Positions 5,463 through 15,698 of a stretch of DNA of 64,000 nucleotides are shown piece by piece. The notes below the pieces were generated by a model. The model worked only from the letters and a program-made list of their open reading frames with translations. It was not told the DNA's origin and made no database searches. Each line of letters starts with the position of its first letter. Position 1 is the stretch's first letter. Position numbers and translations under genes: made by a program. Source of the DNA: Clostridia bacterium (lineage in GTDB: Bacteria; Bacillota; Clostridia; Christensenellales; Borkfalkiaceae); assembly GCA_017502525.1 (NCBI GenBank), contig JAFVUV010000032.1:124001-188000 (forward strand), written 5' to 3'.

Positions 5463-7694
5463 ATGGAACATAAAAATTGGCAGGGTTTTAATGCTGGCGC
5501 TTGGCAGAATGAAATTAACGTTCGCGATTTTATTCAGTCAAACTATAAAGAGTATTGTGGTGATGCAAATTTTTTAGTTAAAGCCACTAAAAGAACTCAA
5601 TCACTTATGTCAAAAGTTAACGCGCTTTTTAAGTTGGAACGTGAAAGGGGTGGCGTTTTAGACATTGACGTTAATACCGTTTCTTCGCTTAAAAGTTACG
5701 CACCCGGCTATATCGATAAAGACAACGAAATTATTTTCGGTATGCAGACGGACGCACCCTTAAAACGTGGGGTTAACCCGTTTGGTGGTATGAGAATGGT
5801 TAAACAAGCGTGCGAAGCGTACGGCTATACTTTGAGTGAGAAAGTTCAAGAAGAATTCCGTTTCCGCACCACTCATAACGACGGTGTTTTCCGCGCTTAC
5901 ACCGAAGAAATGCGCGCGGCAAGAAAGTGCCACGTTATCACCGGACTTCCCGATGCGTACGGTAGGGGTAGAATTATTGGCGATTATCGCCGTGTTGCGC
6001 TTTACGGCGTAGATAAATTAATTGAAGAAAAGAAAAAAGACAAAGCAAATCTCGCTTTAGGCGATTTTAACGTTGATACGATTAGGCTTGACGAAGAATT
6101 GTTCCAACAAATAACCTTTTTAGGATATTTGAAAGATATGGCGAGTATGTATGGATTTGATATAAGTCAACCTGCAAAAGACGCTAAAGAAGCAGTTCAA
6201 TGGACGTACTTTGCTTACCTTGGCGCGATTAAAGAACAAAACGGCGCGGCTATGTCTTTAGGTAGAGTTAGCACTTTCTTTGATATCTATTTTGAAAGGG
6301 ATATTGAACGCGGTATTCTAACCGAAGAAGGCGCGCAAGAAATTATGGATGATTTCGTTATGAAATTGCGTATTGCACGTCATCTTAGAACGCCGGAATA
6401 TAACGAACTTTTCGGTGGTGACCCCATGTGGATTACCGAAGCGGTTGGCGGTATGGGGGAAGACGGTAGAACGTTAGTTACAAAAAACAGTTTCCGTATG
6501 CTCAATACGCTTTATACGCTAGGCAGTTCGCCAGAACCGAACCTTACCATATTATGGTCGGAAAAACTTCCTATGAATTTCAAAAAGTTCTGTGCAAAAG
6601 TTTCTAAAGATACTGATTCTATTCAGTATGAAAACGACGAGGTTATGCGACCTATTTACGGCGACGATTATGCTATTGCGTGCTGTGTTTCTGCGATGAA
6701 GATAGGCAAGCAGATGCAATTTTTCGGTGCGCGTTGCAATTTAGCAAAACTTCTTTTAATCGCACTTAACGGGGGGTATGACGCTACTAGTAACGTTCGT
6801 ATTGGACCACAAATGCCAGTTATGGATTGCGACAAACTTGACTTTAATGAAGTTTTAAATAGATATAACGTTTACGTTAGTTGGCTTTCTAAACTTTACG
6901 TTAACACTATGAATATAATCCACTATATGCACGATAAATATGCGTACGAAAAAACTCAAATGGCTCTTCACGATACCGAAGTCGGCCGTTTTATGGCTTT
7001 TGGCGTTGCGGGGCTTTCAGTTGTTGCCGATTCGCTTTCGGCTATTAAATACGCGTCGGTAAAACCAAAACTTAACGAACAAGGTTTTATAGTTGATTTT
7101 GAAACGGTTGGTGCTTTCCCGAAATATGGTAACGACGACGATAGGGTTGACTTGATTGCTAAAGAATTAACTCATACCGTAATAACCGAACTTAGAAAAA
7201 CCCCAACTTACCGCAATGCTGTCCACACCTTGTCGGTTTTAACCATTACTTCTAACGTTATGTACGGCAAAAATACGGGAGCAACACCTGACGGAAGAAA
7301 GGCGTCGGAACCCTTTGCACCCGGTGCTAACCCTATGCACAATAGAGAAGAAAACGGTGCGCTCGCATCACTTAATTCGGTGGCAAAAATAAGTTATGAT
7401 GATTGTCGTGACGGTATTTCAAACACCTTTTCTATCACTCCCGAAGCGTTAGGTAGAACCGAAGAAGAAAGAGTTGATAACTTAGTTAATATCTTAGACG
7501 GATATTTTAAGAAGAAAGCGCATCATATTAACGTAAACGTGCTTAATCGCGAAACGCTATTAGAAGCTTATGAAAATCCCGAAAATTATCCTAATTTAAC
7601 CATTAGAGTTTCGGGATACGCAGTTAACTTTAATAAACTTTCACGCGAACAACAACGTGAAGTTATAAGTCGAACCTTCCACGAAAGTTTATGA
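5463..7694 (+). CDS. pflB: Pyruvate formate-lyase
   Basis: A glycyl-radical enzyme converting pyruvate and CoA to acetyl-CoA and formate under anaerobic conditions. From the ATG at 5463 it is 743 residues, the usual length. A longer in-frame start at 5340 is rejected because it would translate the riboswitch, whereas 5463 has AAAGGAGGA at the right distance. Catalytic adjacent cysteines are seen in [10 protein letters not shown] (about residue 413-422), and the glycyl-radical loop RVSGYAVNF lies near the C-terminus. Its stop overlaps the pflA start by four bases (ATGA). Together with fhs downstream it can supply one-carbon units to purine synthesis, consistent with the shared ZTP riboswitch control. 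Confidence 0.97.
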   Translation: MEHKNWQGFNAGAWQNEINVRDFIQSNYKEYCGDANFLVKATKRTQSLMSKVNALFKLERERGGVLDIDVNTVSSLKSYAPGYIDKDNEIIFGMQTDAPLKRGVNPFGGMRMVKQACEAYGYTLSEKVQEEFRFRTTHNDGVFRAYTEEMRAARKCHVITGLPDAYGRGRIIGDYRRVALYGVDKLIEEKKKDKANLALGDFNVDTIRLDEELFQQITFLGYLKDMASMYGFDISQPAKDAKEAVQWTYFAYLGAIKEQNGAAMSLGRVSTFFDIYFERDIERGILTEEGAQEIMDDFVMKLRIARHLRTPEYNELFGGDPMWITEAVGGMGEDGRTLVTKNSFRMLNTLYTLGSSPEPNLTILWSEKLPMNFKKFCAKVSKDTDSIQYENDEVMRPIYGDDYAIACCVSAMKIGKQMQFFGARCNLAKLLLIALNGGYDATSNVRIGPQMPVMDCDKLDFNEVLNRYNVYVSWLSKLYVNTMNIIHYMHDKYAYEKTQMALHDTEVGRFMAFGVAGLSVVADSLSAIKYASVKPKLNEQGFIVDFETVGAFPKYGNDDDRVDLIAKELTHTVITELRKTPTYRNAVHTLSVLTITSNVMYGKNTGATPDGRKASEPFAPGANPMHNREENGALASLNSVAKISYDDCRDGISNTFSITPEALGRTEEERVDNLVNILDGYFKKKAHHINVNVLNRETLLEAYENPENYPNLTIRVSGYAVNFNKLSREQQREVISRTFHESL

Positions 7695-8392
7695 CGGGGC
7701 GCGTTCATTCTATTCAAACTTTAGGTACGCTTGACGGACCAGGTGTGCGTTTTGTGGTCTTTACGCAAGGATGTAATTTGCGTTGTGGGTGTTGCCATAA
7801 TCCTGACACGTGGGATTTATTGGGCGGTGAAATTTATATGCCCGAGCAAATTTTGGAAAAAGCGCTTCGTTATCGTGATTATTTCGGTGATAAAGGCGGA
7901 ATAACTTTTTCGGGTGGAGAACCGCTCTTGCAAGCGCAGTTTGTAAAAGAAGTTTTTGCGCTTTGTCACGATAATGGAATCAATACTTGTCTTGATACTT
8001 CGGGTAGCGTGTTTAATCAGGCGGCTAAAGAGTTGCTAGAACAAACGGATAGGGTATTGCTTGATATTAAATACACCAACGACGAAGATTACAAACGATT
8101 CGTCGGTTGTTCGCTTGGCTGTGTGGAGAATTTTCTAAAGTATTTAGATGCGAAAAAAATTAATACCACTTTAAGACAAGTTATAATTCCCACGCTTAAC
8201 GATAGTGATAGTTCGATTTTAAAACTCAAAGAAATTGCGAACAATCATAAATGCGTGGATAAAATCGAGTTGTTGCCGTTTAAAAAGATTTGTAAATCTA
8301 AATACGACCAAATGGGGATTGATTTTGTTTTCGATAAATACTCTACGCCGAACAGCGAAATCATGAATAAACTGAATTCACTTTTAAGATAA
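7691..8392 (+). CDS. pflA: Pyruvate formate-lyase activating enzyme (radical SAM)
   Basis: This 233-residue radical-SAM enzyme generates the glycyl radical on PflB. The [4Fe-4S] ligands are in [15 protein letters not shown] (Cys-x3-Cys-x2-Cys, about residues 28-36), preceded by [12 protein letters not shown] and followed by the SAM-binding TFSGGEP. It is translationally coupled to pflB through the ATGA overlap and is ended by a strong terminator at 8391. Because the two genes are coupled, the single riboswitch upstream controls both enzyme and activase. Confidence 0.96.
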   Translation: MTGRVHSIQTLGTLDGPGVRFVVFTQGCNLRCGCCHNPDTWDLLGGEIYMPEQILEKALRYRDYFGDKGGITFSGGEPLLQAQFVKEVFALCHDNGINTCLDTSGSVFNQAAKELLEQTDRVLLDIKYTNDEDYKRFVGCSLGCVENFLKYLDAKKINTTLRQVIIPTLNDSDSSILKLKEIANNHKCVDKIELLPFKKICKSKYDQMGIDFVFDKYSTPNSEIMNKLNSLLR

Positions 8393-8419
8393 AACTTGCA
8401 CTGACTGCAAGTTTTTCTT
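8391..8419 (+). terminator. Terminator of pflBA
   Basis: AAACTTGCA (8392-8400) pairs with TGCAAGTTT (8406-8414) around a CTGAC loop, followed by TTTCTTTTT. A second small dyad, ACGGG/CCCGT at about 8446-8460, follows. Confidence 0.88.
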
Positions 8420-8482
8420 TTTAATTTTTGCCAGCTTGCACAATCACGGGTGATGCCCGTAAAAATTTTTTGTTAAAAACTA

Positions 8483-8511
8483 TTGTTTTTATTTTAGATT
8501 TTTGATATAAT
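8483..8511 (+). promoter_or_regulatory. Promoter of degV-family gene
   Basis: TTGTTT (8483-8488) and TATAAT (8506-8511) spaced 17 bp. The leader before the ATG at 8566 is about 45-50 bases. Confidence 0.7.
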
Positions 8512-8565
8512 TTTACGGTAAATGGTTTAACGGGCCGATATTTAACAAGACCAAAAGAGGAGTTT

Positions 8566-9444
8566 ATGAGCAGAATTACGATTGTAACCGATTCTAATTC
8601 GGGTATATTGCAAGCAGAGGGTAAAGAACTTGGCGTTACGGTTATTCCTATGCCTTTTACTATTAATATGGATGAATTTTTTGAAGAACTTTCTATAACT
8701 CAAGATGAATTTTACGACTATCTTGCTAAAGGCGTCGACGTTACTACTTCGCAACCGTCAGAGTATTATTTGGAAGAATTATGGGAGGGCTTACTTCAAG
8801 ATTACGACGAGTTAGTCTATATTCCTATGACTTCGGGACTTTCAAAAACTTGTGAGAACGCGATGCGTTATGCGGAAAGGTTTGACGGTAAAGTTCAAGT
8901 TGTGGATAATAAACGTATTTCGGTTACGTTAAAAGAGAGCGTTTTAGAAGCGATTCAACTTGCAAAAGAGGGGAAAAGTGCAAAAGAAATAAAAGAAATT
9001 TTAGAAGCCGACAAAGGAAAAGCCAATATTTATATTATGATGGGCGTGCTTAAATATTTGAAAAAAGGCGGTAGAATTTCTTCGACAGCGGCAACGGTTG
9101 CCGAGGCTTTGCGCATTAAACCGATATTATGGTCGAAAGGTGATAATTTTGAAAAATTTGCTTTGGCTATGTCGGTTGGGCAAGCTAAAAAGAAAATGAT
9201 TAATCAATTGATACACGATTTGGAAACCGAATTCAAGCAAGAGTATGAAAACGGGCAAGTATGTATTTCTTTGGCGCATACTCAAAATTTTGCCGAGGCT
9301 CAAAAGTTTAAGGACGAAATTATTAAAAATATTCCCAACGTTCCCGTGCATTTCGTCGACCCGTTATCGCTCAGCGTATCTTGTCACATAGGGCCGGGCG
9401 CGCTTGCTTGTACCGTAACGAAAACTTCAAGGAATAATAAATAA
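8566..9444 (+). CDS. DegV-family fatty-acid-binding protein
   Basis: The protein has 292 residues. The opening ITIVTDSNSGI, then TSQPS (about residues 61-65) and the SGLSKTCENA stretch, are DegV hallmarks. Family members bind long-chain fatty acids, and in Firmicutes some (FakB) present the acyl chain to the FakA kinase for phosphorylation. No fakA is in the window, so the specific role is not claimed. The ribosome site is GAGGAG. Flanking genes (pfl before, trk after) give no functional link; it has its own promoter and is probably monocistronic. Confidence 0.92.
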   Translation: MSRITIVTDSNSGILQAEGKELGVTVIPMPFTINMDEFFEELSITQDEFYDYLAKGVDVTTSQPSEYYLEELWEGLLQDYDELVYIPMTSGLSKTCENAMRYAERFDGKVQVVDNKRISVTLKESVLEAIQLAKEGKSAKEIKEILEADKGKANIYIMMGVLKYLKKGGRISSTAATVAEALRIKPILWSKGDNFEKFALAMSVGQAKKKMINQLIHDLETEFKQEYENGQVCISLAHTQNFAEAQKFKDEIIKNIPNVPVHFVDPLSLSVSCHIGPGALACTVTKTSRNNK

Positions 9445-9496
9445 AAATCAACCCCTCGTTTCTTTTTGATGGGGTAAAAACGTATATAGGGTGGTT

Positions 9497-10849
9497 ATGA
9501 ATTTAATTATCGTAGGCGTCGGTAAGGTCGGCGAAACTTTAGTTGAAAACTTAATAAACGAAAATCACGATATTACGGTCGTTGATAGTGACGTTGAAAA
9601 GGTTGCTTCCGTGGTTAACCGTTACGACGTTAACGGTATAGTTGGTAGCGGTTTAGAGAGCGTGGCTTTAGCGGATGCAGGGGTAGAGAAAACTGACTTT
9701 TTTATCGCTTGTACTAGCCGTGACGAAGTGAATATTTTAAGTTGTGTTCTTGCTAAAAAACTAGGTGCAAAAAGGACTATTGCAAGAGTGCGCGACCCGG
9801 AATACGTTAGGGAAATGGAAAACATGCGCGAAAATTTGGGCGTGGACTTTTTCTTTAATCCCGAATTTCAAACTGCGGTGGAAATAGCTGAAGTTTTTAA
9901 ATTCCCTTCGGCTAAAAAGGTGGAAAGTTTTGCAAGCGGTAGGGCTAGTATGATTGAGTTTACCGTTTTGGGCGACAATCCGTTAATTGGTAAATCGCTC
10001 ATGCAAATTTCTAAAGAATACGCTAACAAAGTGCTTATCGGTATGGTTGAGCGCGGTAGTGAAGTTATTATTCCGCGCGGAGATTTTATGGTCAAAAAGG
10101 GCGATAGCGTGCATATAATAGGCGCAGAACAAGAAATTGCGTCGTTTACTAAAAAAGTAAAATTATTTAAAAGACGCGCAAAATCAGTATTCGTTATCGG
10201 CGGTGGAAGAATCGGTTACTATTTGGCTAAATTGCTTTTAGACGCCGGCGCAAGTGTGAAAATTGTCGAAAAAGACGAAAAACGAGCAATGGAATTATCC
10301 GAAAACTTGCCCAAGGCGGTCGTGTTGAGTTTTGACGGAACTGACCACGAAGCTTTAGATGAAGAAAAATTAAAAGACAGCGACGCATTAGTTTCACTTA
10401 CGGGCATTGACGAAGAGAACGTTATTGTTTCTCTTTATGCAAAAGAGCAAGGTGTGGAAAAGGTGGTTGCTAAAGTAGACCGACCATCAATCTTAAATAT
10501 GGTTAAAACGCTTGGGCTTGATACGGCGGTTTCTCCAAGAAAAGTTATTGCAAACCATATAGTTCGTTTCGTGCGTGCTAACCGAACTGTAAATAATAGT
10601 GGTATTATTACGCTATATAAGCTTCACGATAAGGTTGAAGCGGTTGAGTTTTCAGTTGGAGAAGACTTCAAACATACTGGAATTTCACTAAAAGAATTGC
10701 CAATAAAACGAGGCGTTTTGGTGGGTGGTATAGTTAGAGATAAAGAATTTATTTTGCCAACGGGCGACACTAAACTTGCCTATGGCGATAGAGTTATTAT
10801 AGTAACTTCAGTAAAACATATAACGGGTTTAAGGCAAATATTAAAATAA
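9497..10849 (+). CDS. trkA: Trk-type potassium uptake regulatory subunit TrkA
   Basis: This is the peripheral, NAD(H)-binding gating subunit of a Trk/Ktr potassium channel. The 450-residue protein has the tandem arrangement RCK_N-RCK_C twice: first Rossmann motif at LIIVGVGKVGE (residues 3-13), second at VFVIGGGRIGYYLA (about 232-245), each followed by a TrkA_C domain. The ATG at 9497 is chosen over a GTG six bases upstream because GGGTGG sits at the correct spacing. trkH begins two bases after its stop, so the pair is one operon encoding gate and pore. Confidence 0.95.
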   Translation: MNLIIVGVGKVGETLVENLINENHDITVVDSDVEKVASVVNRYDVNGIVGSGLESVALADAGVEKTDFFIACTSRDEVNILSCVLAKKLGAKRTIARVRDPEYVREMENMRENLGVDFFFNPEFQTAVEIAEVFKFPSAKKVESFASGRASMIEFTVLGDNPLIGKSLMQISKEYANKVLIGMVERGSEVIIPRGDFMVKKGDSVHIIGAEQEIASFTKKVKLFKRRAKSVFVIGGGRIGYYLAKLLLDAGASVKIVEKDEKRAMELSENLPKAVVLSFDGTDHEALDEEKLKDSDALVSLTGIDEENVIVSLYAKEQGVEKVVAKVDRPSILNMVKTLGLDTAVSPRKVIANHIVRFVRANRTVNNSGIITLYKLHDKVEAVEFSVGEDFKHTGISLKELPIKRGVLVGGIVRDKEFILPTGDTKLAYGDRVIIVTSVKHITGLRQILK

Positions 10850-10851
10850 TT

Positions 10852-12324
10852 ATGAATTACAAAATGGTGTTGAGCATTTTGGGAAAGGTAATGATTCTTG
10901 AATCAGTATTGTTGTGTTTTCCGATGCTCGTTGGCGTGATATACGTCGAAAATAATTTAATACAGTTTTTAGGGCCTGCTTTAGGTTTGCTAGCATTAGG
11001 GTTGCCTTTATCTTGTATTCGTGCAAAAGATAAATCCATTTTTGCAAAAGAAGGGTTTGTTATAGTTGCGCTTTCTTGGATAATTTTGTCGCTTGTTGGA
11101 GCGGTTCCTTTCGTTATTTCAGGGGAAATACCTAACTACGTTGACGCTTTGTTTGAAACGGTTTCAGGGTTTACTACAACGGGTGCTTCGATTATGGCTG
11201 ACGTGGAAATTTTATCTAAAGCAAGTATGTTTTGGCGTTTGTTTACCCATTGGATAGGCGGTATGGGCGTGCTTGTTTTTGTGCTTGCAATATTGCCTAC
11301 TAATTCTGGCTCAATGCACGTTTTCCGTTCGGAATCACCTGGACCTACTGCACAAAAGTTGGTTAGTAAACTTTCTTTTACTGCTAGGATTTTGTATCTC
11401 ATATACGGCGCAATGACCTTGATTGAATTGGTGTTCTTGCTCTTTGGCGGGTTGAATTTTTACGACGCTTTGTTGTACTCTTTCTCTACTGCAGGTACGG
11501 GCGGTTTTTCTATAAGTAATCAAGGGGTAACCGCGTATAACAGCGTTTACGTTGAAATGGTAATAGCTGTGTTTATGTTACTATTTTCTATTAACTTTAA
11601 CGTGTATTATCTTATTCTTATCGGACAATTTAAGAAAGCCTTCAAAAGTGAAGAATTAAGAATATATTTAATAATCGTTGTCGTTTCAACTTTGTCAATC
11701 TCGCTCAATATTTTAAGTAGCATCGGTTCTTTTGGGCAAGCCGTTAGATATGCGTTTTTTCAAGTAACGTCAATTGGTTCAACCACGGGTTTGACTAGCG
11801 CTAACTATGACGTTTGGCCGACGTTTTCAAGAGGCGTACTACTATTATTAACCGTAATGGGTGCGTGTGCCGCCTCTACGGGTGGTGGAGTTAAAGTTTC
11901 AAGATTAGTTATATTAGTTAAGTCTGCGTTTAAGGATATTAAGCGTATGATTTATCCGCGTTCCGTGGTTTCAATTTCGTTTGAAAACGAACCTGTTCAA
12001 GAAGACACCGAAAGGGGTATAAGAACGTATTTTATAATTTACGTACTTATAGTTATACTTTGCGCTTTCTTGCTTTCAATAGATGCTACCGCAAACGCGT
12101 GGATATCGGGGCAGGGGTTCAGCGAAATTGCAACGCACCTTTCGGCAACACTTGCTTGTATAGGGAACGTTGGACCTGGTATAGAAGCTGTAGGACCAAC
12201 ATTAAATTATGCTATTTATTCGCCATTTTCAAAAATACTGCTTTCTTTCGTAATGCTTATCGGTAGATTGGAAATTTTTCCTATGATTATTTTGTTTGCA
12301 CCTAGAACGTGGAAACGCGGTTAA
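10852..12324 (+). CDS. trkH: Trk-type potassium channel subunit TrkH
   Basis: A 490-residue integral membrane protein forming the K+ pore. Four selectivity-type P-loops are visible, for example VSGFTTTGASIM (about 100-111), FSTAGTGGFS (about 210-219), TSIGSTTGL (about 303-311) and a final CIGNVGPG, with hydrophobic helices between. The gene directly follows trkA with a two-base gap. It has no strong ribosome site of its own, as expected if translation is coupled. No clear terminator follows before the purE promoter. Confidence 0.95.
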   Translation: MNYKMVLSILGKVMILESVLLCFPMLVGVIYVENNLIQFLGPALGLLALGLPLSCIRAKDKSIFAKEGFVIVALSWIILSLVGAVPFVISGEIPNYVDALFETVSGFTTTGASIMADVEILSKASMFWRLFTHWIGGMGVLVFVLAILPTNSGSMHVFRSESPGPTAQKLVSKLSFTARILYLIYGAMTLIELVFLLFGGLNFYDALLYSFSTAGTGGFSISNQGVTAYNSVYVEMVIAVFMLLFSINFNVYYLILIGQFKKAFKSEELRIYLIIVVVSTLSISLNILSSIGSFGQAVRYAFFQVTSIGSTTGLTSANYDVWPTFSRGVLLLLTVMGACAASTGGGVKVSRLVILVKSAFKDIKRMIYPRSVVSISFENEPVQEDTERGIRTYFIIYVLIVILCAFLLSIDATANAWISGQGFSEIATHLSATLACIGNVGPGIEAVGPTLNYAIYSPFSKILLSFVMLIGRLEIFPMIILFAPRTWKRG

Positions 12325-12409
12325 AATAGGTAATTCATTAGAGTTTTTATTTAAAATAAAAAAAGTTTAAATTAAGGACGTATTGTTGTTTAAAGCGCGT
12401 TAAAAACGT

Positions 12410-12439
12410 TTGACAATTTTCGTCCTTTTTTGTTATACT
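12410..12439 (+). promoter_or_regulatory. Promoter of the purine operon
   Basis: TTGACA (12410-12415) and TATACT (12434-12439) with an 18-bp spacer, directly upstream of the ZTP aptamer at 12470. Confidence 0.82.
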
Positions 12440-12469
12440 GTTATCGTTAAATAAATCGTGCTGTTTTTT

Positions 12470-12563
12470 GCAACTGACGGATTATCGGGGCTTACCCGTG
12501 GGGAGTAAAAAGCAATTGTTTTGTCGACCGTCTGGGCAGTTTGTTTTTTCAAACTGTCTTTTT
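12470..12563 (+). promoter_or_regulatory. ZTP (pfl-motif) riboswitch with terminator, upstream of purE
   Basis: The aptamer (about 12470-12538) carries ACTGACGG, a CGGGGCTTACCCG hairpin, GGGGAGTAA and the 3' CCGTCTGGGCA, the same order as the copy before pflB. The terminator stem GGCAGTTTG (12535-12543) with CAAACTGTC (12550-12558) and a T tract overlaps the aptamer's GGGCA. Binding of ZTP/ZMP should therefore prevent termination and turn on the whole purine operon. Confidence 0.92.
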
Positions 12564-12593
12564 ATGTTTAAAAACGGCTTAGGAGTAAATTTT

Positions 12594-13088
12594 ATGAAAA
12601 AAGTTGCAGTTATAATGGGTAGTGACAGCGACCTTAAAGTTGTTGAAAAGGCGATTACCACATTAAAAGATTACGGTGTGGAAACAGAAGTTCATATTTA
12701 TTCTGCGCACCGCACGCCCGTTGAAGCAAAAGAATTTACGGCAAGTGCAAGAGATAATGGTATCGGCGTAATTATTGCCGCTGCGGGTAAGGCTGCGCAC
12801 CTTGCGGGAGCGATTGCTGCAAACACAACCCTTCCCGTTATCGGTATCCCGATTAAAGCTTCTGCCTTAGAAGGTATCGACGCGCTTTTATCTACCGTGC
12901 AAATGCCTGCTGGTATACCCGTTGCTACCGTCGCAATCGACGGGGCGGAAAACGCTGCGCTTTTAGCATTGCAAATTTTAGCGGTTGAAGACAAAACGCT
13001 TGCTGAAAAATTGCAGTCGGCACGCGGTTCGAAAAAAGCAAAAATATTAGAAACCGATAAACTTATCAATCAAAAATATAAAAATTAA
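12594..13088 (+). CDS. purE: N5-CAIR mutase (phosphoribosylaminoimidazole carboxylase PurE)
   Basis: PurE makes CAIR in de novo purine synthesis. From the ATG at 12594 the protein has 164 residues, the normal size; an upstream in-frame start would translate the riboswitch. Motifs are MGSDSD (about residues 8-13), YSAHRTP (about 38-44) and AAGKAAHLAG. HRTP and AAHL point to the class I mutase, which needs PurK, but the K in AGKAAHL is not the common G or M and purK is not in the window, so class is provisional. It is the first gene of the riboswitch-controlled operon; AGGAG is its ribosome site. Confidence 0.92.
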   Translation: MKKVAVIMGSDSDLKVVEKAITTLKDYGVETEVHIYSAHRTPVEAKEFTASARDNGIGVIIAAAGKAAHLAGAIAANTTLPVIGIPIKASALEGIDALLSTVQMPAGIPVATVAIDGAENAALLALQILAVEDKTLAEKLQSARGSKKAKILETDKLINQKYKN

Positions 13089-13162
13089 TTCATGAAAGGT
13101 GGAGTGCAAAAAGGCCTTCACTTTTTCGCGTTTTTAATGTGTATCAAACGGAGGACTAAAAT

Positions 13163-14608
13163 ATGGAACGAATACACGAAGAGTGTGGTGTTTTCGGCGT
13201 TTATTCGTCGGAAGTAAAGAATCTTGCGAGTATGACTTACTATGGGCTTTACGCTCTTCAACACCGCGGTCAAGATAGTTGCGGAATAGTCGTTAACGAC
13301 GGTGGCGTGTTTACTTCGCATAAAGCACTTGGCTTAGTGGGGGACGTGTTTACAAAAGAAGAACTTGCTAAATTAGGACACGGCAAACTTGCGGTAGGGC
13401 ACGTTCGTGCTGGAGTTAAAGGCTCTATCAATAACGCAAACGCTCAACCGTTAGTAGTAAATCACGTTAAAGGTAGTCTTGCTATTGCCTATAACGGTAG
13501 TCTTATAAACAAAAACGAACTAAGAACTCAACTTGAATTAGAAGGGTCGATTTTCCACTCGACTGGCGCGACGGAAGTTATTGCTTACGAGATAATCAAA
13601 GAAAGACTTAAAGCGCCGTCTATTGAACAAGCGGTTTCAAACGCCATGAACAAATTAAAAGGTGCGTATTGCATTGTCGTTATGTCGCCTACGAAACTAA
13701 TTGCAGCGCGCGACCCGTTAGGGTTTAGACCGTTGTGTTACGGTGTAACCGAAGACGGTTCTTACGTAGTTGCGTCGGAAAGTTGCGCTCTTGATGCGGT
13801 TGGCGCAAAACTCGTTAGGTCGGTTAAACCTGGTGAAATAATAATCTTTGACGCTATGGGTGTTCGCTCAATGGAAGAACATTGCGGAAAGGTGAAACCG
13901 TCGTCTTGTATTTTTGAGTTCGTTTACAACGCTCGCCCCGACTCCGTGATTGACGGGTACTCGGTTCACGAAGCGAGAGTTGAAATGGGTAGGTATCTTG
14001 CTAAAAAATATCCCGTTGGCGCGGACGTAGTAATAAGCGTTCCTGATTCTGGTAACGATGCGGCAATTGGTTATGCTAAAGAATCTGGTATTCCTTTTGA
14101 ATTGGGATTCTTAAAAAATAAATATATCGGCAGAACTTTCATCTTCCCCGACCAAAAAGATAGGGAAGACCAAGTTAGAAAAAAACTCAATCCGATAGCG
14201 TCGGTTGTTAAAGGCAAAAGGGTGGTTATGGTTGACGACTCGATTGTTAGAGGAACGACTAGCGGAAGAGTTGTGAAACTTTTGCGTGAGGCAGGGGCAA
14301 CCGAAGTTCACTTTATGGTATCTTCTCCACCATTCTTATTCCCGTGCTACTATGGAACGGATATTAAAAAGAAAGAAGATTTGATTGCAAATAATCACAC
14401 GGTGGAAGAAATAAGGGAAATGGTTGGCGTGGATACGCTTGGCTACCTAGACCTTGATGACTTAAAGAAAATTGCACTACTTGATGGCAAGAATAGTTTC
14501 TGTTACGCGTGCTTTGACGGTAAATATTCAACCGAAATTCCCGCGCCTGCAGAAAAGAGTAAATTTGAAACGAAAATTGATATCGTTGAAAAAACCAAAA
14601 GACATTAA
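13163..14608 (+). CDS. purF: Amidophosphoribosyltransferase
   Basis: PurF catalyses the first committed step of purine synthesis: PRPP plus glutamine gives phosphoribosylamine. The 481-residue sequence has a short propeptide (MERIHEE) before the nucleophile Cys8 of the Ntn glutaminase (CGVFGVYS), as in the B. subtilis type. A phosphoribosyltransferase domain carries the PRPP loop VVMVDDSIVRGTTS (about 355-368). Cysteines late in the sequence (FPCYYG, SFCYACFDG) fit the [4Fe-4S] cluster ligands of this subtype. The ribosome site is CGGAGGA. It lies 74 bp after purE within the operon. Confidence 0.97.
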   Translation: MERIHEECGVFGVYSSEVKNLASMTYYGLYALQHRGQDSCGIVVNDGGVFTSHKALGLVGDVFTKEELAKLGHGKLAVGHVRAGVKGSINNANAQPLVVNHVKGSLAIAYNGSLINKNELRTQLELEGSIFHSTGATEVIAYEIIKERLKAPSIEQAVSNAMNKLKGAYCIVVMSPTKLIAARDPLGFRPLCYGVTEDGSYVVASESCALDAVGAKLVRSVKPGEIIIFDAMGVRSMEEHCGKVKPSSCIFEFVYNARPDSVIDGYSVHEARVEMGRYLAKKYPVGADVVISVPDSGNDAAIGYAKESGIPFELGFLKNKYIGRTFIFPDQKDREDQVRKKLNPIASVVKGKRVVMVDDSIVRGTTSGRVVKLLREAGATEVHFMVSSPPFLFPCYYGTDIKKKEDLIANNHTVEEIREMVGVDTLGYLDLDDLKKIALLDGKNSFCYACFDGKYSTEIPAPAEKSKFETKIDIVEKTKRH

Positions 14609-14637
14609 TTAAGATAAAAAATACGGAGATATAAATT

Positions 14638-15672
14638 ATGGAAAAGAGTTACAGCGAAAGTTATAAGGCAGCCGGCGTTGATATAACAGCCGGATACAAA
14701 GCAGTTGAGTTGATGAAAAGTCATATTAAAAGAACTATGACCAAAGGCGTTTGTTCGGATATCGGTGGCTTTGGCGGTCTTTTTGAACTCGGCAAAGTTA
14801 AAAACCCCGTTTTAGTTAGTGGTACGGACGGCGTTGGTACTAAACTTAAAATTGCTTTCTTAATGGATAAGCATAACACGGTTGGTATCGACTGCGTTGC
14901 AATGTGCGTTAACGACGTTATTTGTTGCGGTGCTAAGCCTTTATTCTTCCTTGACTATATCGCAGTTGGCAAAAACGTTCCCGAAAGAGTAGCTTCTATC
15001 GTTGAAGGCGTTGCTGAAGGTTGCGTTCAAGCAGGTTGCGCCCTAATCGGTGGCGAAACTGCAGAAATGCCCGGCTTTTACCCCGTTGACGAATATGACC
15101 TTGCAGGTTTTTCAGTTGGCGTAGTAGATAAAAAGAAAATTTTGAATAATAAGAAAATGAAAGAAGGCGACGTTATTATCGCGCTTCCGTCTAGTGGTGT
15201 TCACAGTAACGGTTTCTCACTCGTTAGAAAAGTTTTTGACGTTGAAAAAGCAGACTTAAAAACTCCTTTAGAAGAACTCGGTGGAAAGAGCCTTGGCGAA
15301 ACTCTTTTAACACCTACCAAAATTTACGTTAAACCCGTTATGGCGTTAGTAGAAAAAGTTAAAGTAAAAGCAATTTCTCATATTACCGGCGGTGGTTTCT
15401 ACGAAAATATTCCAAGAAGTATTCCAGATGGATTCGGCGCAAAAATTGACAAGAAAGCCGTTAAAATTCTTCCCATATTTAACTTGCTTGCAAAGACGGG
15501 AAATATTTCAGAAAGAGATATGTTTAACACCTTTAATATGGGCGTTGGTATGAGTATCGTAGTTGCTAAAGAAGATGCTAATAAAGCACTTGAAATTCTT
15601 CGCGCAAATGGTGAAGACGCTTACGTTATGGGCGAAATCGTTAAATCTGACAACAAGATTGAAATCTGCTAA
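14638..15672 (+). CDS. purM: Phosphoribosylformylglycinamidine cyclo-ligase (AIR synthetase)
   Basis: PurM closes the imidazole ring to give AIR, using ATP. The 344-residue protein shows the PurM pattern: GGFGGLFEL near residue 43, [11 protein letters not shown] (about 60-70), [11 protein letters not shown] (about 138-148) and [17 protein letters not shown], with [13 protein letters not shown] in the C-terminal domain. It sits 29 bp after purF, with CGGAGA as ribosome site. Confidence 0.97.
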   Translation: MEKSYSESYKAAGVDITAGYKAVELMKSHIKRTMTKGVCSDIGGFGGLFELGKVKNPVLVSGTDGVGTKLKIAFLMDKHNTVGIDCVAMCVNDVICCGAKPLFFLDYIAVGKNVPERVASIVEGVAEGCVQAGCALIGGETAEMPGFYPVDEYDLAGFSVGVVDKKKILNNKKMKEGDVIIALPSSGVHSNGFSLVRKVFDVEKADLKTPLEELGGKSLGETLLTPTKIYVKPVMALVEKVKVKAISHITGGGFYENIPRSIPDGFGAKIDKKAVKILPIFNLLAKTGNISERDMFNTFNMGVGMSIVVAKEDANKALEILRANGEDAYVMGEIVKSDNKIEIC

Positions 15673-15698
15673 CTTTTGACGGGACGAGGAGTAAGTTA

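Noticed and set aside
12468..12593. N-terminal extension of PurE
   Set aside because: Same reason: it covers a riboswitch, and the ATG at 12594 gives the normal 164-residue protein.
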